Assembly (NCBI GenBank): GCA_963783945.1
Contig: CAWAPS010000032.1
Coordinates: 310,001-374,000, forward strand
DNA from: CAWAPS01 sp963783945
GTDB lineage: Bacteria; Actinomycetota; Acidimicrobiia; Acidimicrobiales; Palsa-688
Direction: 5' to 3'
Length of the DNA stretch: 64,000 nt
In this document: in pieces, positions 1 to 8,750 of the stretch
Numbering within the stretch: the first letter of the stretch is position 1
Layout: every line of letters starts with the position of its first letter
The notes under the pieces: model-generated
Told to the model about the DNA's origin: nothing
Seen by the model: the letters and a program-made list of their open reading frames with translations, nothing else
Database searches by the model: none
Program-made: the position numbers and the translations under genes

Positions 1-1
1 C

Positions 2-217
2 TGGTGCGGGCCCTACGCAGAAGAGGGGCGCCCCTACCCCAACGGCAACATTGCCCACACCTATGACATAACGGGCCGCTACACCGTGACGCTTGTCGAG
101 ACCTGGACCGCCAGTTGGCGCCTCGGTGGTGACAATGGGTTTCTCACCGGCCTGCGGACCGAAGCCATTATCCCTGGCTTCCGAGTGGGACAGCTCCAGG
201 CCGTGATCACTGGTTGA
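2..217 (+). CDS. C-terminal end of a PKD-domain-like secreted protein (5' truncated by window)
   Basis: An open frame enters from the left edge and stops at TGA 215-217, giving about 71 residues. The segment HTYDITGRYTVTLVETW resembles the last strands of a PKD/Ig-like beta-sandwich, where a Y-D-x-x-G-x-Y-x-V-x-L pattern is typical. Such domains normally sit in secreted or surface-anchored proteins. The N-terminus, any signal peptide and the other domains lie outside the window, so the full function cannot be given. The homology is by eye and the family call is moderate. Confidence 0.55.
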   Translation, partial: WCGPYAEEGRPYPNGNIAHTYDITGRYTVTLVETWTASWRLGGDNGFLTGLRTEAIIPGFRVGQLQAVITG

Positions 218-653
218 GGACGCGAGCGGGGCAGCAAGCCGTGGGGACCTTTCATTGTTTGTGCGCTTAACCCGCTGGGAGCGGGCTAAGCGCACAAACT
301 ATGCATGAAGATCGCTGGTTTACCGGGTAATCAAGCTCGCAACCGCCGGCCTCGACAAGGACCCGTGGGCAAGGGGCCGGCGTAACAGGGGCGATGCGAG
401 CGCAGCCGCCGAACCCGATCAACATCGCTAACCGCGGAGTGACCGGCATCTGAGCCGACCAGCATGCCGTCGCCGCGTCTTCGGACCGCGGAACAGCCGG
501 AGGGTCGAACAGCGTCTCGAGCCCGGAGAGTGTGATCTCCCCGTGCCGCCCCACCTCAACGACCGTCAAGGCGGGTAGGAACGCGTTCAGGAAGACTGGG
601 CCGCCACCCCTTCGGACCACGCCAACTCCCGAGCCGGCGGTAGCTTGTCGCCC
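218..653. other. gene-poor stretch with a large palindrome
   Basis: This stretch of 436 bases lies between the PKD-like gene and the NfeD-like gene. I see no convincing gene. A reverse-strand frame of 144 codons crosses it, but it runs through the palindrome at 257-299, has no family resemblance and overlaps the next gene. The only clear content is the hairpin element listed separately and the presumed promoter of the NfeD-like/flotillin pair. Confidence 0.5.
257..299. repeat. 20-bp-arm palindrome, copy 1 of 2
   Basis: The left arm 257-276 (GTTTGTGCGCTTAACCCGCT) pairs with the right arm 280-299 (AGCGGGCTAAGCGCACAAAC) across a GGG loop, with one A/C mismatch. The same stem, with the same mismatch but a CCT loop, recurs at 48919-48960. 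No T-run follows on either strand, so a simple intrinsic terminator is unlikely. A mobile or repetitive extragenic palindrome is more plausible. Confidence 0.85.
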
Positions 654-863
654 ATGTCGTCGGACGAGGCGGTCGTAGGGAAGATCGGTCGAGTGACGCA
701 CCGGATCTCGAATGGCAAGGCAGGCGAGATCGTGGTGTTGATCCGGGGCGGCAGCGAGACGTACATGGCCTACTCGGACTCCGACTTACCGGAGCAGGCC
801 GAGGTGCTGGTCATCGGCCAGCGCTCGTCCAGGACCGTAGAGGTCACGCCCTTCACCGCCTGA
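654..863 (+). CDS. small NfeD-like OB-fold protein
   Basis: This is a 69-residue protein. The pattern VGKIGRVTHRISNGKAGEIV, then a strand ending in YMAYSD, then AEVLVIGQRSSRTVEVTPF matches the C-terminal OB-fold domain of NfeD family proteins. These act with flotillin/SPFH proteins in membrane-domain organisation. Usual NfeD proteins carry two or more membrane spans before this domain; here there is none, so only the soluble domain remains. I prefer ATG 654 over the TTG at 645. It lies 91 bases upstream of the flotillin gene on the same strand, the classic NfeD/flotillin pairing, and both are probably transcribed together. Confidence 0.7.
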   Translation: MSSDEAVVGKIGRVTHRISNGKAGEIVVLIRGGSETYMAYSDSDLPEQAEVLVIGQRSSRTVEVTPFTA

Positions 864-954
864 CTTCCGGCGCGAGGATGGGTCGGGCGCCTCCGCGTTC
901 GGCGCCCGGCATTCGACACCAGGCCTTGCGGCCCGGCAATTAGGAGGATTGCTC

Positions 955-2103
955 ATGTTCGGTTGGCACGTCCCGGCCCCCGACGAGGCCATGCTCATAA
1001 GCGGGAAGCGGGGCACCGACGACGGGTTGCCGTTCAAGATCGTGACCGGCCACGGGTCGTTCGTGCTGCCGATTCGCTCGCGGGTGAGCACCCTGACCTT
1101 GGCCATGCAGGAGTCAGAAGTCGCCGAGGAGTGCGTAACCAAACAGGGCATCGCCCTCATCTGCCGGGCCGTAATCGCGTTCAAGGTCGGAGACGATCAC
1201 GAAAGCATCGCTAACGCGGCCCGTCGGTTCCTCGACGATCAGGACCGGATGTCGGTCTTGACCGGGCGGATCTTCGCCGGGCACCTGCGATCCATCATCG
1301 GCTCGATGACGGTCGAGGAGATCATCCGGGAACGCCAGCGCCTGGCCGAGGAGGTTCTGGACGCCTCCAAGCCGGAGATGGAGAAGATCGGCCTGGTCGT
1401 GGACTCCCTGCAGATCCAGTCCATCGACGACCGGGGCGCCAAGTACATAGCGGCGTTGGCCGCACCCCACCAGGCCGCCGTTCAACGGGACGCGGAGATC
1501 GCCCAGGCCCAGGCCGAGCAGGCCTCGGCCCAGGCCCGTCAGGAGTCGCTCCGGGCGCAGGCCGAGTACGAGCGGCAGACCGAGGTCACCCGCGCCGGCT
1601 ACAAGGCCGAGGTCGACCGAGCCCAGGCTCAGGCCGCCGCAGCCGGACCGCTGGCGACGGCTGAGGCCCAGAAGGCGGTCCTGCACGCCCAGGCCGAGCT
1701 GGCCGTGCAGAACGCGGAGTTGAAAGAAAAGGAACTGCTCGCTTCGGTACAGAAGCCGGCAGAAGCCGAGGCCTACCGGATCCGGACCCTGGCCCAGGCG
1801 GATGCCGAGCGCACCCGCATCCAGGCTGAAGCGACCTCAACTGGCGAGGGGATCGCCCTGCAGCGGATGCTCGTCGAGAGGATGCCCGACATCATCGCCG
1901 CCGCCGCCTCACAGCTGGCCAACGCCAACGTGACTGTTCCGAACGGAGCCGACGGGATGGGCCAGCTTCTCGCCGGCTTTGCCAGCCAGGCCGGGCAGCT
2001 CATGCGCATCGTCCAGGACGGTTTGGGTCCGGCCCTGGGGTCCAACGACCCGCCCGCCGTCGAACCCGCCCGCGACGGCGGCAGTGGCCCTGATCAGTCC
2101 TGA
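955..2103 (+). CDS. flotillin-like SPFH/band 7 protein
   Basis: This 382-residue protein has an N-terminal SPFH (band 7) domain, about residues 5-175, with flotillin-like openings (VPAPDEAMLISG) and the segment SIIGSMTVEEIIRER. A long Ala/Glu/Gln-rich coiled coil follows, about 175-305, containing the flotillin EA repeats (AQAQAEQASAQARQ), and then a conserved flotillin tail (GIALQRMLVERMPDII). Flotillins scaffold ordered membrane microdomains. No N-terminal hydrophobic segment is visible, so membrane attachment must come from the SPFH domain or a partner. The ATG at 955 has AGGAGG about 7 bases upstream, which decides it over the TTG at 949. It is paired with the upstream NfeD-like gene. Confidence 0.88.
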   Translation: MFGWHVPAPDEAMLISGKRGTDDGLPFKIVTGHGSFVLPIRSRVSTLTLAMQESEVAEECVTKQGIALICRAVIAFKVGDDHESIANAARRFLDDQDRMSVLTGRIFAGHLRSIIGSMTVEEIIRERQRLAEEVLDASKPEMEKIGLVVDSLQIQSIDDRGAKYIAALAAPHQAAVQRDAEIAQAQAEQASAQARQESLRAQAEYERQTEVTRAGYKAEVDRAQAQAAAAGPLATAEAQKAVLHAQAELAVQNAELKEKELLASVQKPAEAEAYRIRTLAQADAERTRIQAEATSTGEGIALQRMLVERMPDIIAAAASQLANANVTVPNGADGMGQLLAGFASQAGQLMRIVQDGLGPALGSNDPPAVEPARDGGSGPDQS

Positions 2104-2227
2104 CCGCGGGGCGGGAAATGCCAGACCGGCTCGATCCGGCCAACCGCGGAGACGGCCACACCCCCCGGCGGCTTTGACCGTCTGAACGAGTGAATGAGTA
2201 CTGAGCCAGCCGCTGAGAGGCATCTAC

Positions 2228-3016
2228 GTGGCATTCCTTGACTACGTGTGGCTAGTCCTGGCCGGTTTCGGTGGAGGCGTCGCCGGCAGCGTGGCCGGGC
2301 TGGCGTCGCTGGTGAGCTACCCGGCCCTCCTGGCCGTCGGCCTGCCCCCGGTGACGGCGAACGTCTCGAACACTGTTGCCCTGGTCTTCAGCAGCGTCGG
2401 ATCGATCGGGGGTTCGCGACCCGAGCTGAGGGGTCAGCGGGCCCGCACCAGAAGACTCGCCTACGTCGCCGTCGGCGGTGGCATCGTCGGCGCCACCCTC
2501 TTGCTGGCCACCCCTTCCAGCGCGTTCGCCAAGGTGGTGCCCTGGCTTATCGGGTTGGCCTCGTTGGGCATTCTCATCCCTCGCAACCGCAAGCTCACCC
2601 TTTCCCGGAGGGCGAATGATGCGCTGCACCCGGCCACGCCGGTCGGTGAACATCGGGCGTCGCGAGCCCTCAGGGTTGGAGTGTTCCTCATCGCCATTTA
2701 CGGGGGATACTTCGGCGCCGGGGCCGGAGTGCTGCTCCTCGCTCTCCTACTCCTGACGAGTGCCGAGTCTCTGCCCCGCAACAACGCGGTGAAAAATGTC
2801 CTGCTCGGAGTAGCCAACGGCGTAGCTGCTCTCGCCTTTACGCTGTTCGGCCCGGTCCGGTGGCTGGCGGTGCTGCCGCTCGCGGTCGGATTCCTTATCG
2901 GCGGCCGGCTCGGACCGATAATCGTCCGGCGAGCGCCGGCCGGTCCCTTGAGGGCGGTCATCGCGTGTGCCGGACTCGGCCTGGCGGTCCACCTGGGGCT
3001 CGACGCCTACAGCTGA
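2228..3016 (+). CDS. TauE/SafE-family sulfite/anion exporter
   Basis: This 262-residue integral membrane protein has about eight hydrophobic segments. The opening GFGGGVAGSVAGLASLVSYP is the TauE/SafE glycine-rich repeat, and a second half-repeat (YGGYFGAGAGVLLLALLLL) confirms the internal duplication of this family. Members export sulfite, sulfoacetate or related organosulfur anions, or take up anions. The start is GTG 2228, preceded by GAGAGG. It follows the flotillin gene by 124 bases. The substrate cannot be told from sequence. Other sulfur-linked genes in the window (SsuD-like, sulfite-oxidase-like, MetA/MetY) lie far away. Confidence 0.85.
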   Translation: MAFLDYVWLVLAGFGGGVAGSVAGLASLVSYPALLAVGLPPVTANVSNTVALVFSSVGSIGGSRPELRGQRARTRRLAYVAVGGGIVGATLLLATPSSAFAKVVPWLIGLASLGILIPRNRKLTLSRRANDALHPATPVGEHRASRALRVGVFLIAIYGGYFGAGAGVLLLALLLLTSAESLPRNNAVKNVLLGVANGVAALAFTLFGPVRWLAVLPLAVGFLIGGRLGPIIVRRAPAGPLRAVIACAGLGLAVHLGLDAYS

Positions 3017-3058
3017 GCCGAGCATCCGGGACGGGCCGATCGCAGATAGCGTCGGGCC

Positions 3059-3580
3059 ATGTCCCTAGGCGGAAACGACCGCGTCGACCGCCCACCCGGC
3101 GGGTTGGAGTGGCCCGACGCAAGGTGGCTGGGGCCTTCTCCGCGGTTGCGTTCGGTTCGCCAGGTGCAGCTGGCGGCAGCCACCCTTCCAGTCCTCATTG
3201 CCGCCATTGTGCTGGGGGTTTTGGGCGGTGGGGCCGTCGGCGCGATTGTTGGCGTCGCGGTCGTGGCGGTTGGCGGTGCGGTGGCCTACCGGTTCATGGG
3301 ACGGCGCATTCGCGCCTGGGGCTACGCGGAAAGAGAGGACGATCTGCTGGTCAGGCGAGGCGTGATGTTCCGGCGTCTCTCCGTCATCCCCTACGGACGC
3401 ATGCAGTACATCGATGTGACCGCGGGACCGGTCGAGAGATCGTTCGGTCTGGCCACAGTTCGCATGTACACGGCGGCGGCGGCGTCGGACGCCCGCATCC
3501 CCGGGCTGGTCTCCGACGAGGCGGCCCGGCTGCGGGACAACCTGGCCCGCCTCGGCGAGGCGCGGGCTGCCGGTCTATGA
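3059..3580 (+). CDS. YdbS-like PH-domain (bPH2) membrane protein
   Basis: This protein has 173 residues. Two hydrophobic segments at about 38-80 are followed by a bacterial PH domain (bPH2, DUF304) with the family pattern LLVRRGVMFRRLSVIPYGRMQYIDV and then VERSFGLATVRMYTA. Its stop overlaps the start of the next gene (ATGA at 3577-3580), so the two are translationally coupled like the ydbS-ydbT pair of Bacillus. The family is linked to membrane stress and resistance to membrane-active compounds, but the molecular role is unknown. Confidence 0.85.
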   Translation: MSLGGNDRVDRPPGGLEWPDARWLGPSPRLRSVRQVQLAAATLPVLIAAIVLGVLGGGAVGAIVGVAVVAVGGAVAYRFMGRRIRAWGYAEREDDLLVRRGVMFRRLSVIPYGRMQYIDVTAGPVERSFGLATVRMYTAAAASDARIPGLVSDEAARLRDNLARLGEARAAGL

Positions 3581-4923
3581 CGTCGTCTGGCCCCGCCGAC
3601 CCCGCCAACCTGAACGGCAACCCGGGCGTGGCCAGGGCGGAGGTCGAATGGCAACGCCTTCATCCGCTTTCTCCTGTTGTCCGCGCCAGCCGCGGCCTGG
3701 CCCTCGTCGTCATCCTGGCCGCCACGGACCTGATATCGCGCCGGGGTGGCAACACGACTTCCCTGCTGATCGATGCCGGCATCCTGGTCGCGGTCCTGGC
3801 CACCTCGGGTGTGGCGTGGCTCGTGACCCGCTGGCGGATCGAGGACGGGGTGCTGCGCATCGACAGCGGCCTGATCCGACGGACCTCCCGGCGTTTTCCG
3901 CCCGACCAGCTTCAGGCCGTGGACACGGTCCGTCCGGTGGGAGCCAGGATCTTCGGGTTGGCCGAGGTCCGGGTGCGGATGGCGGCGGCCACCGGTTCGT
4001 CCGGCCGCATCTCCTACCTGGGCGACGCCGAGGCCGAAGCGCTGCGAGCCCGCCTACTTGCTTTGGCCCACGGCGTAGCTGAGCAGGCGCCCGCTCCACC
4101 GGAACGGGTGCTGTTTAGCGTCGACACCGCTCGCCTGGTCGCGTCCATCTTGCTGAGCGGCCTCGGATTCATCCTCGAGGTGGTCATCGTCGGGTTGATC
4201 CTTCTGGCTCTGTTCTCTCCGGCGCTGCTCGACGCCGCCATAAGCGGCGGGGCCACCGCGTTCATCGCATTGGGAACCGTCGTGTTCCGGCGTCTGAACG
4301 GCGAGTACGACATGACGGTCGCCGAGGCCCCCGACGGTCTCCGGCTTCGTTCCGGCCTCCTGCAGACCGCTTCGGAGACCATTCCCAGGGGTCGGGTGCA
4401 GGCGGCGCGGATCATCGAGCCGTTGCTGTGGCGCCCCTTCGGCTGGTGCCGGCTGGAGGTCGACGTCGCCGGCAAGCAGAGATCGAGTCAGGAGAGCCGG
4501 TCGGTCTCGGGAAATCTCCGTGCCGTTCTGCCTGTCGGCGAAAAACCGCAGGCGGAGTGGCTCCTCCAGTGGATCTTCCCCGGCGTCCCCCAACCTGGCG
4601 TGGTGCCGCCGCCCCGCGTCCGGTTCAAGTCTCCGTTGCGCTACCGCTACCTGAGCTGGGCCCGAAATGAGGCCTATGCGGTGACCACTTCTGGCCGGGT
4701 CCGGCTCGTCACCGATTGGGTCCCTCTGGCCAAAGTTCAGAGCATCCGGCGGGTCGAGGGGCCGGTGCAACGGCGATTCAGGCTGGCGACCATCCACCTG
4801 GACACTGCCGGCCGGAACGTCCACGCCATCGCACGCGACCGCGACCGAGAGGAATCGGCCCGCTTGCTGGTGGAATTGCCTGCCGCCTGCCAGCTGGCCC
4901 GTCAGTCTCTACGGGGCAGGTAG
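3577..4923 (+). CDS. YdbT-like multi-PH-domain membrane protein
   Basis: This 448-residue protein repeats the YdbS module. A first bPH2 unit (DGVLRIDSGLIRRTSRRFPP, then FGLAEVRVRMA) is followed by a hydrophobic pair at about 190-240, a second unit (DGLRLRSGLLQTASETIPRG) and a third near the C-terminus (VPLAKVQSIRRVEG, then RRFRLATIHLDTAG). The chosen ATG overlaps the YdbS stop by four bases. The frame is open much further upstream, but that stretch is antiparallel-like shadow over TauE and YdbS. Its end overlaps the convergent VOC gene by 15 bases. Confidence 0.85.
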   Translation: MTSSGPADPANLNGNPGVARAEVEWQRLHPLSPVVRASRGLALVVILAATDLISRRGGNTTSLLIDAGILVAVLATSGVAWLVTRWRIEDGVLRIDSGLIRRTSRRFPPDQLQAVDTVRPVGARIFGLAEVRVRMAAATGSSGRISYLGDAEAEALRARLLALAHGVAEQAPAPPERVLFSVDTARLVASILLSGLGFILEVVIVGLILLALFSPALLDAAISGGATAFIALGTVVFRRLNGEYDMTVAEAPDGLRLRSGLLQTASETIPRGRVQAARIIEPLLWRPFGWCRLEVDVAGKQRSSQESRSVSGNLRAVLPVGEKPQAEWLLQWIFPGVPQPGVVPPPRVRFKSPLRYRYLSWARNEAYAVTTSGRVRLVTDWVPLAKVQSIRRVEGPVQRRFRLATIHLDTAGRNVHAIARDRDREESARLLVELPAACQLARQSLRGR

Positions 4924-5217
4924 GTGGCAAACCGCTTCGACGTTGTTGCCGTCGGGATCGCGCACGAACGCCCCGTAGTAGTCGGGGTGGTACTCGGGCC
5001 AAACGCGCGGCTCGTGCAGGACCTCCGCTCCGTGGGCCACCGCGGCGTCGAAGAAGGCCCGGACCGCTTCCCGGCTGGGCGCAGTGAAGGCGAGATGGGA
5101 CTCGCGGAAACCATCACCAGTGCTGCGAGGCCCTATCCAGAAGGCCGGTAGGACCGCGTCGTAGAAAGCCGCGCTGGAAACCGGATCGCCGCACTGGATA
5201 GAGAGATGGTCGAGCAT
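4909..5217 (-). CDS. VOC (glyoxalase/bleomycin-resistance) family protein
   Basis: This protein has 102 residues, a single VOC half-module pair. It opens MLDHLSIQCGDPVSSAAFYD and ends FVRDPDGNNVEAVCH, both standard VOC signatures. The His near the start (DH), the mid-protein His and the Glu of NNVEAV would form the metal site. I start at the ATG at 5217; the upstream in-frame extension is Arg/Gly-rich and looks non-coding. Single-domain VOC proteins usually work as dimers on varied substrates, so no reaction can be assigned. It converges on the PH-domain gene and overlaps its end. Confidence 0.8.
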   Translation of the reverse strand: MLDHLSIQCGDPVSSAAFYDAVLPAFWIGPRSTGDGFRESHLAFTAPSREAVRAFFDAAVAHGAEVLHEPRVWPEYHPDYYGAFVRDPDGNNVEAVCHLPAP

Positions 5218-5291
5218 CGTTCCATCATGTCTGAGAGAGAGGCAGCCGGCGGCGACCCGGCGCCGATGCGCGCCGGGCCGCTGCCATCCGG

Positions 5292-7463
5292 TTAGCCTCG
5301 GCCGCCCACCCCCACGAGCACCGGCTCGCCCCCTTCGGGGCCAGGACCGGCTGGTCGGGGTGCCGCGGGCTGGCGGATCCACAAGACCCGGGCGAGCCAT
5401 GGTGGCAAGTACCAGTTCCACCGCCCGAGGACGCCGACGAGAGCCGGGACCAGCAGGCAGCGCACGACGACGGCATCCAGGAGAATGCCCGCTCCGAGAC
5501 CGGTCGCCATGACTTTCAGGTCAGTGAGACCGGCGGTCGAGAGCGACACGAAGCCGAGGAACAGGATCAGCGCGGCGCTGGTGACTAGCCGTCCGGTGCG
5601 GCCGATACCTATGACGACGGCGTCATCGGTGGAGCCGGTGCGGTCGTACTCCTCCCGGATTCGGGAAAGGATGAACACCTCGTAATCCATCGACAGCCCG
5701 AAGAGGAAGGCGAAGACCATGACCGGCACCCACACGGTGATCGAACCGGTCGCAGGAATGGAGGCGAGTAGCCGGCTGCCGTGACCCTCCTGCCACACCA
5801 GCACCATGATCCCGTAGGCCGCGGCAACCGACATGAGGTTGAACACCACGGCCTTGAAGGCCAGGACCAGCGAGCGGAACGCCCGGGTCAGCAGCAGAAG
5901 GGTGGCGATGCCGATGAGCGCCAGCATCAGCGGGAAGCTGCCGTATACCGCGTGGATGAAGTCCTTCTGCTCCGGACCAGACCCGCCAACACCGATCACC
6001 CCGGGTAGGTGGGCGGCCGTCGCCCGGACCGCGCTGATTGTGACCCCACCGGAGGAGGTGCTCGGTTCACCCGACGGAAGTACTTCGACGATCGTCGTGC
6101 CCCGCTGGTTGAAAGACTGGGCGTTCGACACGGCGGCCGTGTAAACCCCTTTGATGTCGGCCAGCCGGGGCGCCACCGTTTGTGCCTGGTCGTTCTGAAC
6201 CAGTACGTCAATCGGCTCGATGATCCCGGTGGGGACCCCGCCGGCCTGGAGGGCGGAGAGTGTGGCATGGGCCTCGCCGTCTGCGCCAGGGCGGAAGTCT
6301 TTGGTTCTCCGAGGTTGAGGGCGAATATCGGGATTATGAGTGCGATGAGGATGCCCGCGCCGATTGCCGCGGCGCGGCGCCGGAACCGCAATACCAGGCG
6401 AGCCCATCCGGTCCACGGCCCGCTGGCATGCACCTCCCGGCGCAGCCGGGGCCGGTCCAGGAACGGGCCGGCGCTGGCCAGAAGCGCCGGCAGAAGGGTC
6501 AGGGCCACCGCCACCGAGACGATGGGAATCAGGAATCCGGCCACGCCGATGTTGGCCAGGAACGAGACCGGGAGGACAATTCAGAGCCAGGAGGCTCAAG
6601 CCAACGGTGAATCCCGAGAAAACCACGGCCCGCCCCGCGGTGGACATGGCCCGGGCGACCGCTTGGTGGTTGTCGTATCCGTGGGCCCGTTCCTCCCGCC
6701 AGCGGGTGATGACGAGCAACGAATAGTCGATGGCCACGCCCAGGCCAATCAGGGCGATCAGGAACTCGACGATGATGCTGACCGTGGTTACGTGAGTCAG
6801 CCCACCCACGATCAAGAAAGTGGTCGGGATAGCGATCGTCGCCATCAGCAGCGGCACGAACGCGATGAAGCTGGCGAACACGAAAGCCAGGACCGCGAGC
6901 GAGCCCACGCCTCCAATGAGGGTTTCGGTCAGTACTCCGAGGCCCTTCTGGTCACCTCCACTCTCGAGCTGGGCGAGCCCGGTCACGCCGGTCCGCCAAC
7001 CGAGGGGGACGGCGGCGCGGGCGGCGGCGGTGATCATAGGGGTCTGGCGGTCTGAGAAACTGTTCAGCTTCGGCGGAAACACCAGGCCGAAGCTGGTCTG
7101 GCCGTCGCTCGTGGTGAACGCCGGGTCGCCGGTGTTGTACTCGTCGGCCAGTCGCGAGTTGGGTATGGACACGGCGGCCGCGGCCAGCACCTTGTCGGCC
7201 TGGGCCGCAGACACTGAGGTGCCGGCCGGAGCGGTCACTGCTATTACGATCGGGACGTTGCCGCCCTCGCCGTGGTACAGGGCGTCGATCTTGCTGTCGG
7301 CGATATAGCTGGGTTGGCCGGGCAACCGGAACTCGGTGGACAGCCTCTTGGTCGTCGATCCGAGTGTGGCGAAGCCGGCCACGGCGACGAACAGCCAGGC
7401 GAGCATGACCAGGCGGCGGTGGCGAAGGACAAACGCGGTCACGGAGCTCATGGATCCCATCAT
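5292..7463 (-). CDS. MMPL/RND-family transporter with two compensating frameshifts
   Basis: This is a large membrane transporter of the MmpL/SSD class. Hallmarks in the main frame are DYSLLVITRWREE in the first half and MDYEVFILSRIREEYD in the second, each followed by the conserved G-R-x-V-x-x-S/G-A segment. Between about 6278 and 6580 the main frame gives non-membrane Pro/Arg-rich residues, while another frame reads on as a proper MMPL sequence (IVLPVSFLANIGVAGFLIP, then IPIFALNLGEPKTSALAQ). An extra T near 6580 and a missing C near 6277, both in short runs, explain this. It is either sequencing error or a real double lesion. Start choice among ATGs 7463, 7460 and 7451 is open. MMPL proteins export lipids or drugs. 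Confidence 0.82.
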   Translation of the reverse strand: MMGSMSSVTAFVLRHRRLVMLAWLFVAVAGFATLGSTTKRLSTEFRLPGQPSYIADSKIDALYHGEGGNVPIVIAVTAPAGTSVSAAQADKVLAAAAVSIPNSRLADEYNTGDPAFTTSDGQTSFGLVFPPKLNSFSDRQTPMITAAARAAVPLGWRTGVTGLAQLESGGDQKGLGVLTETLIGGVGSLAVLAFVFASFIAFVPLLMATIAIPTTFLIVGGLTHVTTVSIIVEFLIALIGLGVAIDYSLLVITRWREERAHGYDNHQAVARAMSTAGRAVVFSGFTVGLSLLALNCPPGLVPGQHRRGRIPDSHRLGGGGPDPSAGASGQRRPVPGPAPAAPGGACQRAVDRMGSPGIAVPAPRRGNRRGHPHRTHNPDIRPQPRRTKDFRPGADGEAHATLSALQAGGVPTGIIEPIDVLVQNDQAQTVAPRLADIKGVYTAAVSNAQSFNQRGTTIVEVLPSGEPSTSSGGVTISAVRATAAHLPGVIGVGGSGPEQKDFIHAVYGSFPLMLALIGIATLLLLTRAFRSLVLAFKAVVFNLMSVAAAYGIMVLVWQEGHGSRLLASIPATGSITVWVPVMVFAFLFGLSMDYEVFILSRIREEYDRTGSTDDAVVIGIGRTGRLVTSAALILFLGFVSLSTAGLTDLKVMATGLGAGILLDAVVVRCLLVPALVGVLGRWNWYLPPWLARVLWIRQPAAPRPAGPGPEGGEPVLVGVGGRG

Positions 7464-7604
7464 CAAGAACCGAGTCCGATCTGTCGTCGGCCCCAGGGAC
7501 GGTTCGCGCCCTCCAGCCACAGGTGGAGACAGCCCGCCCGCCTACTCCGACCGTCGTAGTCGTGGGCTACCCGAAGACGACTGTGTCCTGAGTCATCTCT
7601 TCGG

Positions 7605-8750
7605 TCATCCCGGGACCCCCGTCCGGTTGAGCCTGACGAGGAGGGCCTGTATGGCGAGAAGCTCGCCCGGGTTGAACTCGAGGTCACGTGCCAGCCGGTC
7701 GATGTGGGCGATCGCCTCGATGGCCTCGGCCCGGCTCCGGGTATCGGGCGCGGCCACCATCCGGTCCCGGTATGAGCTCGCCAGGGCGGCCAGACCGGCT
7801 CGTAGCTCATCGGTGCGCTGCCGTCTCTGTTCCCGGCGCTGACGCTCCTCGAGATCCTTGACGCCCGCGCTCAGCGCCGCTCTGGTCGCCCGGGCGGCCC
7901 CGCCGCCGGAGCGGGCCCGCTTCCCCGAGCCCACAACCTCCGCCGCCCTCTCGTTGCGCTCCATCAACCCTTGCATTTCATCGGCGTGGCGGTTCCTGAG
8001 CGGCTGGACACTGTCATCCAGGTACCTCATCAGCTCGTCGGCGATGACCGCGACGGTGGCCCCGGTGCCGTCCAGCCGGGCCGGGACCTGACGCCAGGCC
8101 AGCCGACGAGCTTCGAACTGGCTGTCCGACGCCAGCAGACGGGCCCGGTCCAGCCGCCCCCCCGCCGCCGCGGCCAGCTCCGTCGCCCGGCCGGCGTCCA
8201 CCCCGTCGGCTTCGAGGGCTCCGGCGACCTGTGCCGTGGTCAGCGGGACAAAGTCGACTCGGACGCAGCGGCTGGCGATGGTCACGAGCTCAGGAGGGAG
8301 GTACTCGGCGAGGATCACGAAAATCGTCGTGGCCGGCGGCTCCTCTATGGTCTTGAGCAACGCCGGTCCGGTGTGGCTCACCAGATGGAAGTCGTGGAGA
8401 ATCACCACCTTGCGATCGCCTTCGACCGGGCTCGTCACCGCGGCGCGTATGACCTGCCGGGCCGTGCCGATATCTATGGACGCTCCCACCCGCTCCACCT
8501 GCACGACATCAGGGTGAACACCGCCGAGCACCCGACGGCAGGTCTCGCAGGTCCCATCCGGCGGCCCGGGTGGGACAGTGAAGGTGGCGGGACAGAGGAG
8601 GGACGCGGCGAAGTTGGATGCGGCAGCGGCCTTGCCGGTACCGGGGGGCCCGACGAACAAATAGGCGTGCACCGGCCGGAGGGCCGCGGCTTCGAGGGAT
8701 GCCACGGCCTGCTCCTGGCCGACTAGGTCGCGGTACAGCGTTCCTGTCAT
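7605..8750 (-). CDS. holB: DNA polymerase III delta prime subunit
   Basis: This clamp-loader AAA+ subunit has 381 residues. The visible features are the opening LVGQEQAVASLEAA, a P-loop GPPGTGK (about residues 37-43), the zinc-knuckle cysteines (C, then CETC about 12 residues on), the Walker B-like region VVILHDFHLVS and the segment LLKTIEEPPATTIFVI, all diagnostic of delta prime/DnaX-like proteins. The C-terminal 150 residues are charged and variable. I use the ATG at 8750. In many actinobacteria this gene follows topA and tmk directly; here those lie about 43 kb away on the same strand, which is discussed as a finding. Confidence 0.92.
   Translation of the reverse strand: MTGTLYRDLVGQEQAVASLEAAALRPVHAYLFVGPPGTGKAAAASNFAASLLCPATFTVPPGPPDGTCETCRRVLGGVHPDVVQVERVGASIDIGTARQVIRAAVTSPVEGDRKVVILHDFHLVSHTGPALLKTIEEPPATTIFVILAEYLPPELVTIASRCVRVDFVPLTTAQVAGALEADGVDAGRATELAAAAGGRLDRARLLASDSQFEARRLAWRQVPARLDGTGATVAVIADELMRYLDDSVQPLRNRHADEMQGLMERNERAAEVVGSGKRARSGGGAARATRAALSAGVKDLEERQRREQRRQRTDELRAGLAALASSYRDRMVAAPDTRSRAEAIEAIAHIDRLARDLEFNPGELLAIQALLVRLNRTGVPG

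Noticed and set aside
267..701. 144-codon reverse frame near the left end
   Set aside because: It ends inside the palindrome, overlaps the NfeD-like gene antisense and shows no domain.
2860..3576. N-terminal extension of the YdbT-like protein
   Set aside because: The extension lies over the TauE and YdbS genes in another frame and is Arg/Pro/Gly-rich. The ATGA-coupled start at 3577 fits the family.
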